A stretch of DNA of 64,000 nucleotides from Oscarella lobularis (Eukaryota; Porifera; Homoscleromorpha; Homosclerophorida; Oscarellidae), in contig NC_089177.1 of the NCBI RefSeq assembly GCF_947507565.1, positions 1,550,001 through 1,614,000 of the forward strand. Direction: 5' to 3'. Positions 23,735 through 35,900 of the stretch are shown here, one piece after another. A program made the position numbers and the translations under genes. A model generated the notes under the pieces. That model worked only from the letters and a program-made list of their open reading frames with translations. It was not told the DNA's origin and did not search any database. Within the stretch, counting starts at the first letter, position 1. Each line of letters begins with the position of its first letter.

Positions 23735-26451
23735 ATGAGATCGTTCCTTCTTTTGCTTCTTGCAGCTTCTTCGGTTGTCTCTGACTTTGAGGAGCCAGCG
23801 TTTCCTCTCAACGAGACCGTACAGGCTGCAATCGCGGCTCTGCACAATGCATCGGCTCCAGAACCCACGGGATTCAACTCGACTACGTACTTGGAGACAA
23901 TCAAAGGCATAGTTGACTTCTTTAGACAACATCAAGCTCCAGATGGCAGTATTATTGATCCATACGAAAACAAAGAGATGGGGTAAATCGTAAATAACGA
24001 CCTAAGCTTTTTTCGAGTCTTGTATAAAGGCATTCTACTCCTTGCTTTGCAAACGCGGCTTCTACTCTCATTTCAACCGGCTACGTCACTGGGGATTCCG
24101 ATCTCGTTGATCAAGCATCTCGCGCACTGACGCGATCTTTGACAGAACTCGCCACTGCCAATTGCTCTCAGGACCAGTGCAATTTCTTTACGATGCCTTC
24201 TCTGTTTGCCTATGCAAATCTAAAGGATCACGTGGATAAGAAGTCGGTAGGCATGTGGGATAGTCTCTTAACTGCAATTGATCCGAAGAAGACGTACAAA
24301 CCGGCGTCGAACAACTGGGCTACCGTTGCTTTGACAGGCGAGGCACGTTGCTGTGTCATCCTTAACAATTTTACTCCATCTCTTTTTTTAGTACATGCGT
24401 TTCAAAATGGGTTTTACAAACAGCACCGAGTGGCTTCAGCTCGTACTCAACGATCAGATGAAGCATTTCACAGCAAACGGTTTCTAAAAGATAGAGCTCA
24501 GCCGTGCCAAACATATTTTGTATTATATCTACAGGGCAATACCAGGATCGTAGCGGCTATGATTCTTATCTCAATCCCATACCGTACGATCACTATCCAC
24601 GAAAGTATTTGGCTGTAATGATGGAAATGGGATACAATCTTAGCTATTCTGATGCTCTTCCAGTAAGTTCTTTACAACGTTTGTGTAAATTTCACACGAA
24701 AGCTACTGCTACAGACGCTCTTGAGGCGAGGTGCGTGGGTTTCTCTTCTAATGCAGTCACCGTGGGGTGAAATGCCAACAGGGTGAGTGGTTATATTGGT
24801 TTAATGACGAATTAGATTCTGGACATTTCAGAGGTCGCAGCTCTCAGCATCAGTGGAATGAAGCAGTGCAGACGGTGACATATGAACTTTTTGCAAGCAA
24901 GTTTGCAAAAGATGGTAAACAAAAACAACAGGGCGATATTCTAACAGCATCACACCTTGTAGGAGACATGGTCACTGCCGGAGCTTTTAAGCGAGCCGCT
25001 CACCTTGCCTTGGGCTCATTGAGACGATGGAGGTGAGCCGTTGGGTTTCGTTGTCACAACGTCATTTTATGGTATAGAATGCGTAATGGAGCTTTGTACA
25101 TTGTCAAAAACAGATTTGATCCAAAGTTGAGACATGGATACGAGGTGCGTCATGAGAGATATCATAGATAGCTCAAATATTTTTATATTTCACTTTTAGA
25201 CATATTCGTATTTCTCTAATTATAATTTGGTTCCTGCCGGCATGTTGGCTACAGCGATCTTGTATTGCAATGACAGCATTGCGGAGGGCTCTACACCAGC
25301 CGAAGTTGGAGGGTTTGTTTTTGACGTACGTTTGCAAAAGGTAGGTACAGTGTAATTGAGTTCGAGACTCTTTCACGCAGATTCCTGAATTTCACAAAAT
25401 TTTTGTCAACGTTGGTGGAATGTATCTCGAATACGAAACAGAAGCCGACCCTCATTACGATAGCACGGTGAGCTTGTTATCTCACTAAAAAGACCGGTAA
25501 ACTGTACACAGTTCCTGGCTAGGGCCTAACCCGCATTCACACTCCTAATGTTCAACCGCTTATCATGCCGACTTCTGGAAGTGCCGAGCAATCAGGTCCT
25601 CTTTCTATATCTCCTATCTGGTACAACGACACGAACAAGTCTTGGACTTCGCTTTCTCAAGTTGGATATCTACAAGGCATCAAGTATTCCCTAACGGTAT
25701 CGGTCGTCAGGAAACGAAGCATTATGTATGACGTTCTGCTCTAGTCGATATCAGCAAGCCAGTCAAAGGCGTCGTTTTCGATTAACTGGATGCTTGGTAA
25801 TAAATCTGAGTTTCACTACTCTGTCCTTCGCGAAGACGTTACCGTAACACCGGAGAAAATCGTAGTGCGTAAATTTGGGACGTACGTACTTTTAAAAACT
25901 TTTATTTTTCTTTAGACTAGCTTGGTTGCCAACGACCGTCTCACTCCGTATTTTGGCTATGAATTTCCAGCGTTTTCTTTTGACGGTACGCATGAAAAGC
26001 GGCCATTTTTTCCCAAACGAAAAACTTTTGTTTTTCTAAAGGTGAAACTAATTCGTCTATAAAATTAAACGGTTCTTCGGTTAGTGTCTTTTGGCCTTCA
26101 GATTCGATGCAAGTGGTAAGTGACTTACTTTGGCTAATCATATGAAAAAGGTAGCCTCTAGTTCAATATTACGGATAGCTCTTCTGGAATAAGCATGCAG
26201 CCGTCGTGTAACTTTGCTTCACAGAAAATCGTTAGTACGAGCACTTTGAGGTTTGAATTTTGATTAAAAGATTCTGTTTCTCTATTTTTAAGGAAAATCG
26301 AAATGGATATTTATTACCAGTTCGTTGCTACATTAGCTTTAGCAGCGGTGTCAAAGCGGAAGAGAAGTATGTGAACGAGCCTGCGTTCATTAGATACGCT
26401 ATCTGTCCTCTGTCGTCGTCCGAGGGTTCTAAGGCGTGCACTTCGTTTTAG
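23735..26451 (+). CDS. Secreted protein A1, unknown family (possible glycan-processing toroid fold)
   Basis: The start is the ATG at 23735, followed by a clear signal peptide (MRSFLLLLLAASSVVS). About a dozen short exons follow with introns near 45-80 nt. Recognisable stretches include HSTPCFANAASTLISTGYVT, QYQDRSGYDSYLNPIPYDHY, GEMPTGGRSSQHQWNEAVQ, GDMVTAGAFKRAAHLALG and a C-terminal beta-rich part ending in YAICPLSSSEGS before the stop at 26449-26451. Repeated helical pairs followed by a beta domain recall secreted polysaccharide lyases/hydrolases of the heparinase II/III type. I cannot assign a family, and this resemblance is weak. Several N-glycosylation sites are present. The duplicate A2 at 45758-48496 keeps all exons, which supports the gene as functional. 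Confidence 0.75.
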
Positions 26452-26862
26452 GTAAGCGACCGCTGAAAACACATTTCTAACTGCATTGATGCAATCTTTA
26501 GGCATACCTGGCGCTATATAGCAATGCATTGTGTGCAACTTTTAGCATTTAGTTAATTAAGTGTTTTTGGGCACTGTCTCTGTGAAGCTCTCTAGGTATT
26601 TTTTCGTCCTAGCATAGATTGTCCGAGCATTTAGAAGAATAGAAAATAGGTCTGAACTGTGCACGCGTCTACCTGGCTTGTACAGAAGAGGCTGCAGCGT
26701 TGGTAGAGTCTTGCAAGACGTATACCTTTTTTGGGATGCTTTTTTAATTAACGTAAGTACGTAATACAATGAATAAGTCGCCATTCATCGTGGCTATGTG
26801 CTGCATCGTTCGTCAAACCTAATTTATTGGTATGCTCTTCTACATAGTTTACTATCTTAATG

Positions 26863-26935
26863 GCCCGTATGTAGTAGGGTAAACGGCTTTTCGAGAAAAA
26901 ACGACGAAAAGCCGTTTACCCTACTACATACGGGC
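26863..26935. repeat. Perfect 31-bp inverted repeat (hairpin) 3' of gene A1
   Basis: Left arm 26863-26893 and right arm 26905-26935 are exact reverse complements over 31 bases, separated by an 11-base A-rich loop (agaaaaaacga). It lies about 410 bases after the A1 stop. Transcribed RNA would fold into a long perfect stem. It could be a small foldback element or a hairpin RNA precursor. Confidence 0.95.
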
Positions 26936-27380
26936 TTTTGACGTTTGAACTGGTTATATGGATTCGATAAGACGTCACATATTTTCCGGAAACTCTGCTC
27001 TAAGACGCCGCTTTGTAGACTTAATTCCATGCACAAAACCTTCATTTTTCTTTTCGTCGTTTACTAAGCAGCTGAACGGCTTATAGATGACAAAAAAACA
27101 TACATGCCGTTTCCGCACGAATTAGGTATTGCAAAAATTCTACTTGTGCACACTTTGGCAAATACTTTTAAATACTGGTAAAAATTTTTGCTCGCCTGCG
27201 AGATAGTGTCACTGTGAGTTGCATACGTATATGCATAATAAAACCTTCGACCCAACGCCCTTGGAACTCGTACACAATCGTCCGCGATGCCCTCCGTTTC
27301 TCCTTTGAAAACTATCATCCCTATGTCACGACACACTGTGTCAGACGCCAGACACGTGCGAAGTAATGAACACCACCGTC

Positions 27381-29119
27381 TTTCGACAGGTCTGCTCCAG
27401 CGTCGTATCCATTATCCCATTCACTCGCTTTCCAAATGTTCACAGCCTTTATGCTTTGGAGACGACAGTTTTCCGTGTTCAGGAAATAATTCTATTTGGA
27501 AAGAATTGGTCATTTCAAATACAAACAACTACAGCGATTTGCGTTTTGAAGTCGAAGTACTATCTAACACGAGCGAATTCACGTGCTCTATAGAAAGCGC
27601 TACTCATAACACGTTTCAGACAAACGAATCGGTTGAATGTAAGAGTTGAGTAGATAATTCCAAAATATTCACGCACAATGCCTATTTAGTGATTACTTCG
27701 ACAAAAGAAATTTTGCCTTTACGGCTTCCATCAGTTCAGACGACTCTCCATTCTCATTCGACATTAGAGGAGTCGAATGATTTGAGATTCGTCTGCTGTT
27801 CAACGAAATGCAAAAGATCGCTCGCTATTTGTCCTCCTGCAATCAAACTGTCACCGCCAATAAAATACGTCTCTGCCCGGATTCACCCCTCAGCCGGAAC
27901 GTACGCTATGAATAGATCTGAGAAGAAGAACACCTTTGAATGTTTATGTTTTGCTCACCATCAAATTACTGTAAAAATTGAAAATATTATATTATAGGTT
28001 CCTACTTGCAGCATGTCTAGCGGACTTTTTGCCGGGAATCCCATTTCCCGGCGTAATTCCGGCTGACGACGCATCTGAAAGTCAACAAAACAATTCTTAA
28101 TTTTTTACTATTATATGTCATTTATAGCGACGTTGATCTTTGCGTCCGTTATCGTTCGAAGTCGAGACAATGAAACAATACGTGAGGGTCCCCTTTGAGG
28201 GTTCAGTACTACCCGGGCCACGAGACTTAATTTTGCTCGCGGCGGCCGCTGTGAACCACACGCATAATTCTAACTACGAAGAGAAACACCTCTCAGCCTA
28301 CTTTCAGTCGTCGAAGAAGAGCATTCGCACGACGACGGAGGAGAGCCGGGCTTCGATAGAGCGACGCATCCATTCGGCTTTTGCGCGACGGCAAACGGCT
28401 GAAACGCGTAGACTGCGACGCATCCGCCTAGGCCTCCGTAGTACCTTCAAACAGAACGATCAACTTGCGCGCGCCACACTTTCCTTCTGTTTTGAAACGC
28501 GAAAAACTGCCGGTGAGTCCTCTTAAGAGGCCTCACTTTTCTTTAAAGATGTCAGCGCCTAACAAAGCATTTCGGAAAAACAGTCCACCGTCAACGAAAG
28601 GTGTCCCGATGGAAAGTTTATTGTAAAGGTCAACTTTTCCGCGACGGTTACCCGGATGCATTGACGAACCACGGACTCTCTCTGCACGGACCTCCTGGGC
28701 AGGTATAGGGATATGGGGGGACGAGCGAAATCTCGATTAGGTACAGAAACGACGCCCCCTTCGGCCGGCAAAGCAGAGAAATAAATTACGAATTTTCTTT
28801 ACAGTTTTCATGTTTTCTCGCTTGTTGGCGTCGCTGTTTCCGATTAGCGACGCGACGTACAGACACGTTGACAACGAAATCGCCGCGGCAAAGGAAATGG
28901 ACAACCTGTTTGAGTGCGATATTTCTCTCGCGTTGTCTCAGAAGTGTCGAAAAGAGCCCGTGCGTGCATTTCAGTGTGTGACGTAGTGATGCCACGAGGT
29001 TTACTGTGACGTCATAAAAGCCGTGCGCAGAAATTCTCCTCGACGTCGGAAGTGACGTGAGAACGACTGCTAAACCAATTAGGAGGTTGCCAACCAAATA
29101 TCCCGTCATTTGCATAGCA
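27381..29119. other. DNA present only beside block A copy 1
   Basis: Copy 2 lacks this 1.7 kb: its sequence passes straight from the block A end to the kinase C start. It includes a coding-like stretch at about 27366-27650 with Cys- and Asn-rich text (NNYSDLRFEVEVLSNTSEF) but no recognised domain, and the right arm of the long inverted repeat (28010-28705). The remainder up to 29119 probably contains the promoter of kinase C1. Confidence 0.6.
28010..28705 (-). repeat. Right arm of the long inverted repeat bracketing gene A1
   Basis: Reverse-complement homologue of 22465-23170. The micro-ORF start codon has become ata and its donor site is absent, so this arm does not keep coding capacity. 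No corresponding arm exists next to block A copy 2. Confidence 0.8.
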
Positions 29120-29141
29120 ACAAGTTGGCAATTTTTTCGCT

Positions 29142-31594
29142 ATGGGTACGTGTTTATCGTCTGTACCAAGAAAAGCCTCTGGTAAACTCATGAAAACTAA
29201 CGAGGTGATGAAATTATTGCGGTGCCAGGTTTGCACAAAGGAAAAGCTTCCCGAACCCTGCGTCCATTTTCTTCGAAAGGGCAGAGACTAAACAGTCTCT
29301 GGAAAGGGTATGTTCTGAGGCAGAGTACCGTGCACCCCGAAATCTTATCAGCATTCGCTAGAAGAAATCTTCAACGCAAAGTTGAAAGTTGCGATGACGC
29401 TTCAACTCCCCGCCAAGATTCCCCAAGCTCTCAGCTGGCAGATTACGACAGCGAATCTACGCGGTCTCATTTTGAAACAACCGACTCGTCCAGTGACGAC
29501 GCGTTTCTCGGCACGCCCGAGACGACACGCTGTGAATATGAACGCACCACAACTTTCATCACAGTCTCACGTGAAGACGACACCGACGGCGATTCGCGTC
29601 GCCGTAGCGGCGCTGCGGAAAGCGCTGCAGAATTTGACGGTGCAGCGACACCCCGTGAAGTTGACAGAATCAGTCCTTCAAAATGTCGCCCTGTTTCTAC
29701 CGGCATATGCCGTCCACAGACTTTCTGTCTCGGTCAACGACCATCAACGGCTATAGCCGAACTGACTCCCGTCGGCGAGCACGTGGTCGTCATCGACAGC
29801 GGATTCGCTGACGATGCCGAAAGTCTTCGAAGTGCATCGATTCGATCATTCCACGTTCGTCAGCCATCTATTACTGAATACTCTTACTCTTCTTCGTTCG
29901 TCGGCGAAGTTTCGTCCGATAAACATCGCAGACTCAGCGACTATCGTCTTCTTATGATCCTGGGAGCTGGTACATTTGGACAGGTGATCTTCTATAACCA
30001 TTTAGTTAACGTTACTAACGAATAATTTTTCAGGTGATTCTTGTCGCGGATGAGGCGGATCGACGGCACTTGAGCGTAATTAAGGCCGTAAGTAAAAGTG
30101 TCGTCATGGAAAGAGGCGAAGCGTCCATCGAGATTGAGAAGAAGGCGTTGCTGGCCGTCTCTGGCAATCCTTTTTTCGTCCAGCTGCACGAAACGTTTCA
30201 AAACGAGGTCTTGAATCAGAGTTGATTATCCTGCAATAAAGCAATAGGATATTTAGGTCTATTTATTCTACAACATGGAATTCGTTCCAGGAGGTGACCT
30301 ACTTGGCGTACTGCTAAGACAAGCTCCTCTGATAGAGTCCGACGTAAGGTAAGGTACCTCAAATCGTGGTCTTCCAATTAATATCCCATGACATGGCTGT
30401 AAATGAAGGTTCTACGTCGCAGAAGTCCTGGTTGCTCTTCAGTTCCTACACGGCAAAAACATCATTTATCGGTCAGACCATAACATGTGAAAAATAATTA
30501 AGGAAACCAACGGACGCGTTCTAATCACTTCCAGGGACTTAAAACCAAGAAACGTCCTTATTGATCGAAGAGGTCACATCAAACTTTGCGACATGGGCAT
30601 CGCAAGAGAGTTTCAGAACGTTGAGGATGGACGACCCAGTTCATTTGCAGGAACCGTTCCCTACATCGCGCCAGAAGTACAACATAACTACTGTATACTT
30701 GATACCGTGAGTTGCTACTTCAATTATCAGGTTTTACAAGAGATACCATACAATGAAGCCATCGATTTCTGGTCTCTTGGGATCCTTACCTACGAGCTTT
30801 TAATGGGATACGTAAGTCAATTAATAACCTTATTAGAAAACTATGTAAACGTCTATCTGTTTTTGTAGCACCCGTTTGACAGATGCGACGAATTAGAAAC
30901 GATGAACGCTATACTCGTTCGCAACATTCGTCCTTTTCCAGCCGATTTCATTCGAAAAGAATGCGAGGACTTCATTTGTCAGGTACAGGTTACGATACTG
31001 GCCCGGAGAGTCAGCCGGTGCACTAACGGAGAACTGTAGCTTTTGATCTATAATGCGACAAATCGCCTGGGCGTCGTAGAACATGTAAAGCCAATACGAC
31101 AGCACAAGTTCTTCGCCGAAATCAATTGGAAGCAAGCGGAAGCAAGGACACTGGAACCGCCATTTCTTCCCGAGCTGGTCAGTATACTAGCTATCGTGCA
31201 GAGATTTCAGCTTACCTTTATTGCTCAGGGATGCGAAGACGGGCGGTATTTTCCAAATCAATTTACCGAATTAAGTCCCGTCCGCTTCAGAGATAATACG
31301 CCAATAGATTGGACGCTGGGCGGATTTACCTTAACGGTAGATAAGGTTACCAGCTGTTGCAGCCGTCGCGAAGCTGAATTGACTGAGAGGATCATTTCAT
31401 CGAAAGTCCGCCGACGAAATGACACCGAGAGAATGAGCTCGCGATCATCTGCTCCTAGAAAGAAGATCAAGCGTTGGCTAAACGCTGTTGTGAACTCCAT
31501 TCAAAGATGCTGGAGAGAAACTTTACTTACATACTGTAGCCAGACATTAAATCACGCACCACCTTGTAGTTTCTTTAAACGCACTAATAATTAA
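29142..31594 (+). CDS. AGC-family Ser/Thr kinase C1, N-myristoylation motif, DMG in place of DFG
   Basis: Begins MGTCLSS, a classic N-myristoylation signal, from the ATG at 29142. A 47-nt intron (29182-29228) with an ACTAAC branch point joins in frame to a Ser/Thr-rich, probably disordered region of about 240 residues. The kinase domain then runs LGAGTFGQ (29970), SVIKAVSK with the catalytic Lys, EFVPGGDLLGVL, IIYRDLKPRNVLI, LCDMGIAREF, GTVPYIAPE, DFWSLGILTYELLMGYHPFD and TNRLGV. An AGC-type C-tail (HKFFAEINW, PPFLPEL, QFTEL) and a basic Ser-rich end lead to the stop at 31592-31594. Phe of the DFG motif is Met; the Mg-binding Asp and Gly remain, so activity is likely. The gene faces the - strand gene D1. 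Three damaged relatives lie further right. Confidence 0.8.
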
Positions 31595-31639
31595 GGCAAA
31601 CACACGGAAACTGGTCAACTGAATCTATAGAAGAGGCCC

Positions 31640-32900
31640 GTTGACAACTGCTCCTTCGGTGGAAAAGTTTAGTGTACCAAAGTTTAGTGTTGTCGTTTTT
31701 ATCTAAGAAATAGGTGCTGCTCCCAAGCATGCAAACTGGTAAGGCAACTTTCCCAGAAACTTCCAGAGTGAAAAAGTTCAAATAAGAGGAAAGTGAAATA
31801 GAACATTGTTCTGAATAGAAAGATAGTGAACATAGAGCTGCATGTGTCAGGACTGGCATACCTTTAACTTAATTAAAGATTATCTTGAGTTTCCTGACGC
31901 ACCCCGCTCGGATTTTAGAGAATCAGAAACCAATCACCTTTGTATTAACCCACTCTTGTCTTAGGAAACCACACTATATTAGCTACTTCGGAAGCTAGAA
32001 AAAATATCAGTGGTGTTGATCTCAATTCGTGCAATGCAGGACCACCGTACCTAAGAATTGCTGCTCGCGTCTGCTCTAGCAGCATAGAAAAACTATGAAG
32101 ATAGCAAACTCCATCTGCTTTATAATAGAACTCGGACTGAACTGGGTGGGCTGGCACATTGAGTGTTGAAGAAACCGAAAGCTTTCAAAAAAATTGCAAA
32201 CTCGACGACAGCAAAACGAAGGTAAAGCCCAGAACGCGTCGCTACGTATCCTCATTGATTCTGACGTCACACAAAAAATGCGAACCGAACGTATAAGCGG
32301 AGGCGACCAAGACGCGACCTCCTCGGCGCGGCGGCCGGCGTGGCTCACCTTTTCCTAGTCAGCTCGCATCTACGTAGGCGCGATGCTCGCGCAACCGGTT
32401 TCCTTTGGCTGTCGTCGGTCGTTGATCGATTGCCCGATCTTACGGCTCTGATTTCACAGTTCTGCGTAGATTAGTGACGTCGACCACGCAGACAATATCG
32501 TCAGAAGTCGACTTTTGCGGCGCCGAGTACCTTAGAAGGGGGGCCAGTAGCCGAAGTTGTTCCAGCGCGAGATGATGAAGTAGGCAGACGTTACAGGAAG
32601 CCGATTCCTGGGCCTAACCGCTGGCTTTTTCTCAAATAATTTTCTTTGACGTCGTGCCTACAGCGATCACGTGATTAGGCGCGAACCGGGTTATTTGCCC
32701 ATTTGGTCTCGTGAAACGTGGGACAGAGAAACAACATTACGGCTGTACGGCTAACAATAACACCTTCGATCACTGTTACAACACGTCAATACACTGGGAT
32801 CACAAAAATGAAAAAAGCAAATAAAAAGTATCAGCCAGACTAACAATTTCCAAAAGTCGAGCTTATGCAACAAAAATGATTGTACCTGAACAAACATCTA
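31640..32900. repeat. Shared flank between kinase C and gene D, copy 1 of 4
   Basis: Non-coding. Its most conserved part (about 32524-32720, gtaccttagaag through ccgaagttgttccagcgcgagatgatgaag to ctcgtgaaacgtggga) recurs at 38464-38660, 50816-51005 and 56660-56880. It separates convergently transcribed C and D, so a shared 3' flank or regulatory role is possible. Confidence 0.8.
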
Positions 32901-32934
32901 AAGCATGAAAATGACTGGTCAATCCTATAACCTT

Positions 32935-35900
32935 CTAAAACTGCTGCTCTGCTTTCAGTTTTTCCAGCAAACGTCCGAGCACCCTAATCTTCAAGCAAGC
33001 GTTTATCATTTTTCGTCGAACTAGAAAATCTGTTCCAAACTGATCTTGAAATGCTGAAAGCAGTGTCTTCACTGCCCAATTCCCCGACTCTTTACAGTGA
33101 TCCTCGCTATCCTGAAATTCTAGAGCATCCCACAGTTTTTTGCAGTGTTTATGTTTACCAGCAACGCCGGTAATTGCCGTTTCTAGCATGTTAGCAGTAA
33201 ATCCGTCTGTTATTGCAATTGCAACTGCATCTTTGTACTTTTCGTACTCTTCAGGAGAACTCGCCTTTTTTACTTGATTGTCGTACGCGACAGTAGCCTT
33301 TGTAGAGCCATTGGATCGGAAGATAGTTGGTACTATATATAGTATTACTGCTAGTGCCGCTACTACTACTGCTAGTGATCCCAAAACCCGCAGCAGCTTC
33401 TTGCGATATGCTATGTCGCTCTTTTTTGCAAGGTCTCTAGATTGGTCGGTGTCCCGAGAAGCATCAGCCGGATTCATCTACAAGAAGTCGTCGAGAAAAT
33501 CAACCTTTGCACTGAATCTTACTTTATTTTCACGAAGAACATCGTTTGGAGATCCATCTACTGAGAATAAACAAAGATAAATAAACAGGAGATAAGGCGC
33601 ATTGCTACACACCGTTAGATAAGCTATCTCCCAAACCTGAGTCGGGACCACCATCTGAATCAGAGAAAAGCTGCGGCTCACTTTGCTCTGTGTGTCCTGC
33701 CTGTGCAACATCATTAGATGAAGTCTCTGCAAGAATCAAGTGCCTCTCATTCTTTCCGTCTTCGCGTTGACAGACCAAGTGAACTGTAAGAGAGTCATTT
33801 GACCTTTCGGCTTCTTCCTTTAATTTGAGGCGGCATTCCTGTTTGAAATCGAATGGATGATTGCAGTCAAGAATATGGAGAAACTGATGCATCATAAAAG
33901 ACATGGTCCCGCGTAAAGACCAGGTTTCTTCCTCGTCTTCGTGAAGAACGAAGTCAATCCTTTGATCCGTAGCAGTTCGGCGCATGTCCGTAACGTCACA
34001 CAGTTCTGTGCTGAAAGTGAAACCTTTCTTTTTCTCTCGCTCTTCAATTTCTTCGTGGCGCTCCTCGCAGCTACACGAAGCAACGGCAAGCAAACGGAGC
34101 TCTTTCAAAGCTCCCGACTTAGGCTTACCAAACAAACGAATTTTCGTCACAAACGTATCAGCGAAATCGACTCGACATACAATGCAAAGACTACGGGACT
34201 GAAACTCATACGAATCACGACTCGAACTCAAGCCAAGTGACATTTTCTTGTAACCTAAAGGCGACTCTGAGTCGCTATCACTGTCAATTATTCCCATAGG
34301 CCGGTACGTTTCCTCTGTTAGGCCCCTGCCGTAGAAAAAGGCTAAACGAACTTTCACGCACGTGTTTCCAGGCCGCTCGTGAAACTTCAATTTTTGCTCG
34401 ACGGTAACTGTCTTTTTGAATTTAGTACCATGAGGCAACAGCTCAAGCGCGGTTAGCTGTCCGCCTTTTCCCAATGACTGACGAAACATCGACAAGGTCA
34501 GTTCGCGATCGCCGTCCAAAGCGCCAGGCGGCACTCTCAAGACGGTGCCACTCTTGCGGAGAACCACCTTACCTCCACTTTCACCAACTGTGACAGAATT
34601 CGACTCCACCCTTTTCGCTACAACTGCCTGTTCGTTGACATGCAAACTTAAGTTACTCTTGCCTTGGGAGTAGGAAGAGGAGACGACTGAAAGTGAAGCA
34701 GCCTCGTCAGAGGAGGCCTCCTCTCGAGCTGAACTGCCAATACCGGATTCCTCCTCTCTGCGGAGAGGTCTAGAACGTCGAACGACCGAAGGCTTGGGTC
34801 CGGTACGGGTATCAAGCTTCAAGATTCGTAAAATTCTCCTAACATATTTGTCCCTTTTTTGCGGGTTCGATTCAGCAATGGCATGGACCCTTCGGCTAAT
34901 CTCTGAAGTTTAGTAAACTCCGACGGTGTTAGGTAGACTTTCTTTTCCTTTTCACGTCTTGCACTGCCTTCTGTTGCCTCCGGCGTCGATGATGCATCGG
35001 CATCCGTTTGAGAAGTCTGTGAGCATAGTGATCCGCGTGAAGATCGAGACCTTCTGCGTTCGTTTTAAAACGAGAAGGCTTTGAAGCGTCTGTCAACGAG
35101 CTAACCACGGAAGGTTGCGCCTCCTTGGTTGGCTGATGAAATTGCCTATTCAACTCTTCAAGAGCTGCCTTCACTTGGGCTTGGCTTTTCAAATTCTCTT
35201 CTTGCGTTTCGCTTACAGACGCCATCAATTCGGCGGCAATTCCGGCAAGTGACTGGCGAACCAAAGCCACTATCTCATGATCTAGGTATTTGGGCCAGGT
35301 CGTAAATCGTACACAGATCGGACAATCGCGACGAGATTAGCTTACCACCGCCAACACCGATACTTGATTCTTGCAAATCACTTGACGAAGCTGTGACAAC
35401 GGAATAATTCGGTTTTATTTGTGTAAGCAAACTAATGATCACCTTCAGGCAAGAATACGGATTCGGGTGAAATTTCCTCCGTAGGAAAGCCTTCGCCCTC
35501 CGGTTGTTTCATTGAAAGCGTTGGCACGTCTTTCTCTTTAGCTTTGCTTCCTATCAAAGGCAATAACGGTAGAAATTGATGAACAATCCGAAACTCCGAG
35601 TCCCCAACTTATAAAAAACGTAGAGTTTTCTGCCGAGACAACGCGGCAACGTTCGTACAACCCTGTGGCGAGAGCTCACGCGTGACCTTAATTATGAGCC
35701 CTCCCCGGAAGAAACGTGATGACGTCATGTTTTATTAATCGTCCCGAGAATGATCGGCTTTTAGTTAATTAACTAATCGCTCAAATAATGGGTAGAGCTA
35801 AAGTATAACTCGCCTGGAACATCTTTATTTCCATCTAGCAGAGGGGGAAGGGGGCTGCTACTCTGCATCAAATTAGCTCCCGCTTCATCTTCTTTCGCCT

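Larger units (their letters stand above)
21860..27380. repeat. Segmental duplication block A, copy 1
   Basis: Aligns colinearly with 43869-49405 over about 5.5 kb at very high identity, exons, introns and intergenic DNA included, with scattered small indels. The left edge is a sharp break (ttaccagctagcc onward shared; DNA before it unrelated). On the right, identity ends near 27380 at the shared atgaacaNNaccgtc. Copy 2 then continues directly into kinase C sequence, while copy 1 carries 1.7 kb of extra DNA. Confidence 0.9.

Noticed and set aside
29182-29250. Frameshift at the N-terminus of kinase C1
   Set aside because: Explained by a 47-nt intron with an ACTAAC branch point that joins in phase. 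The same intron is present in C2.
33478-33480. In-frame TAG in D1 read as a nonsense mutation
   Set aside because: It is also the acceptor AG of a 45-nt gtaaga...ttgtag segment conserved in D2 and D3, so it may be intronic. Kept as a finding, not counted as proof of a pseudogene.
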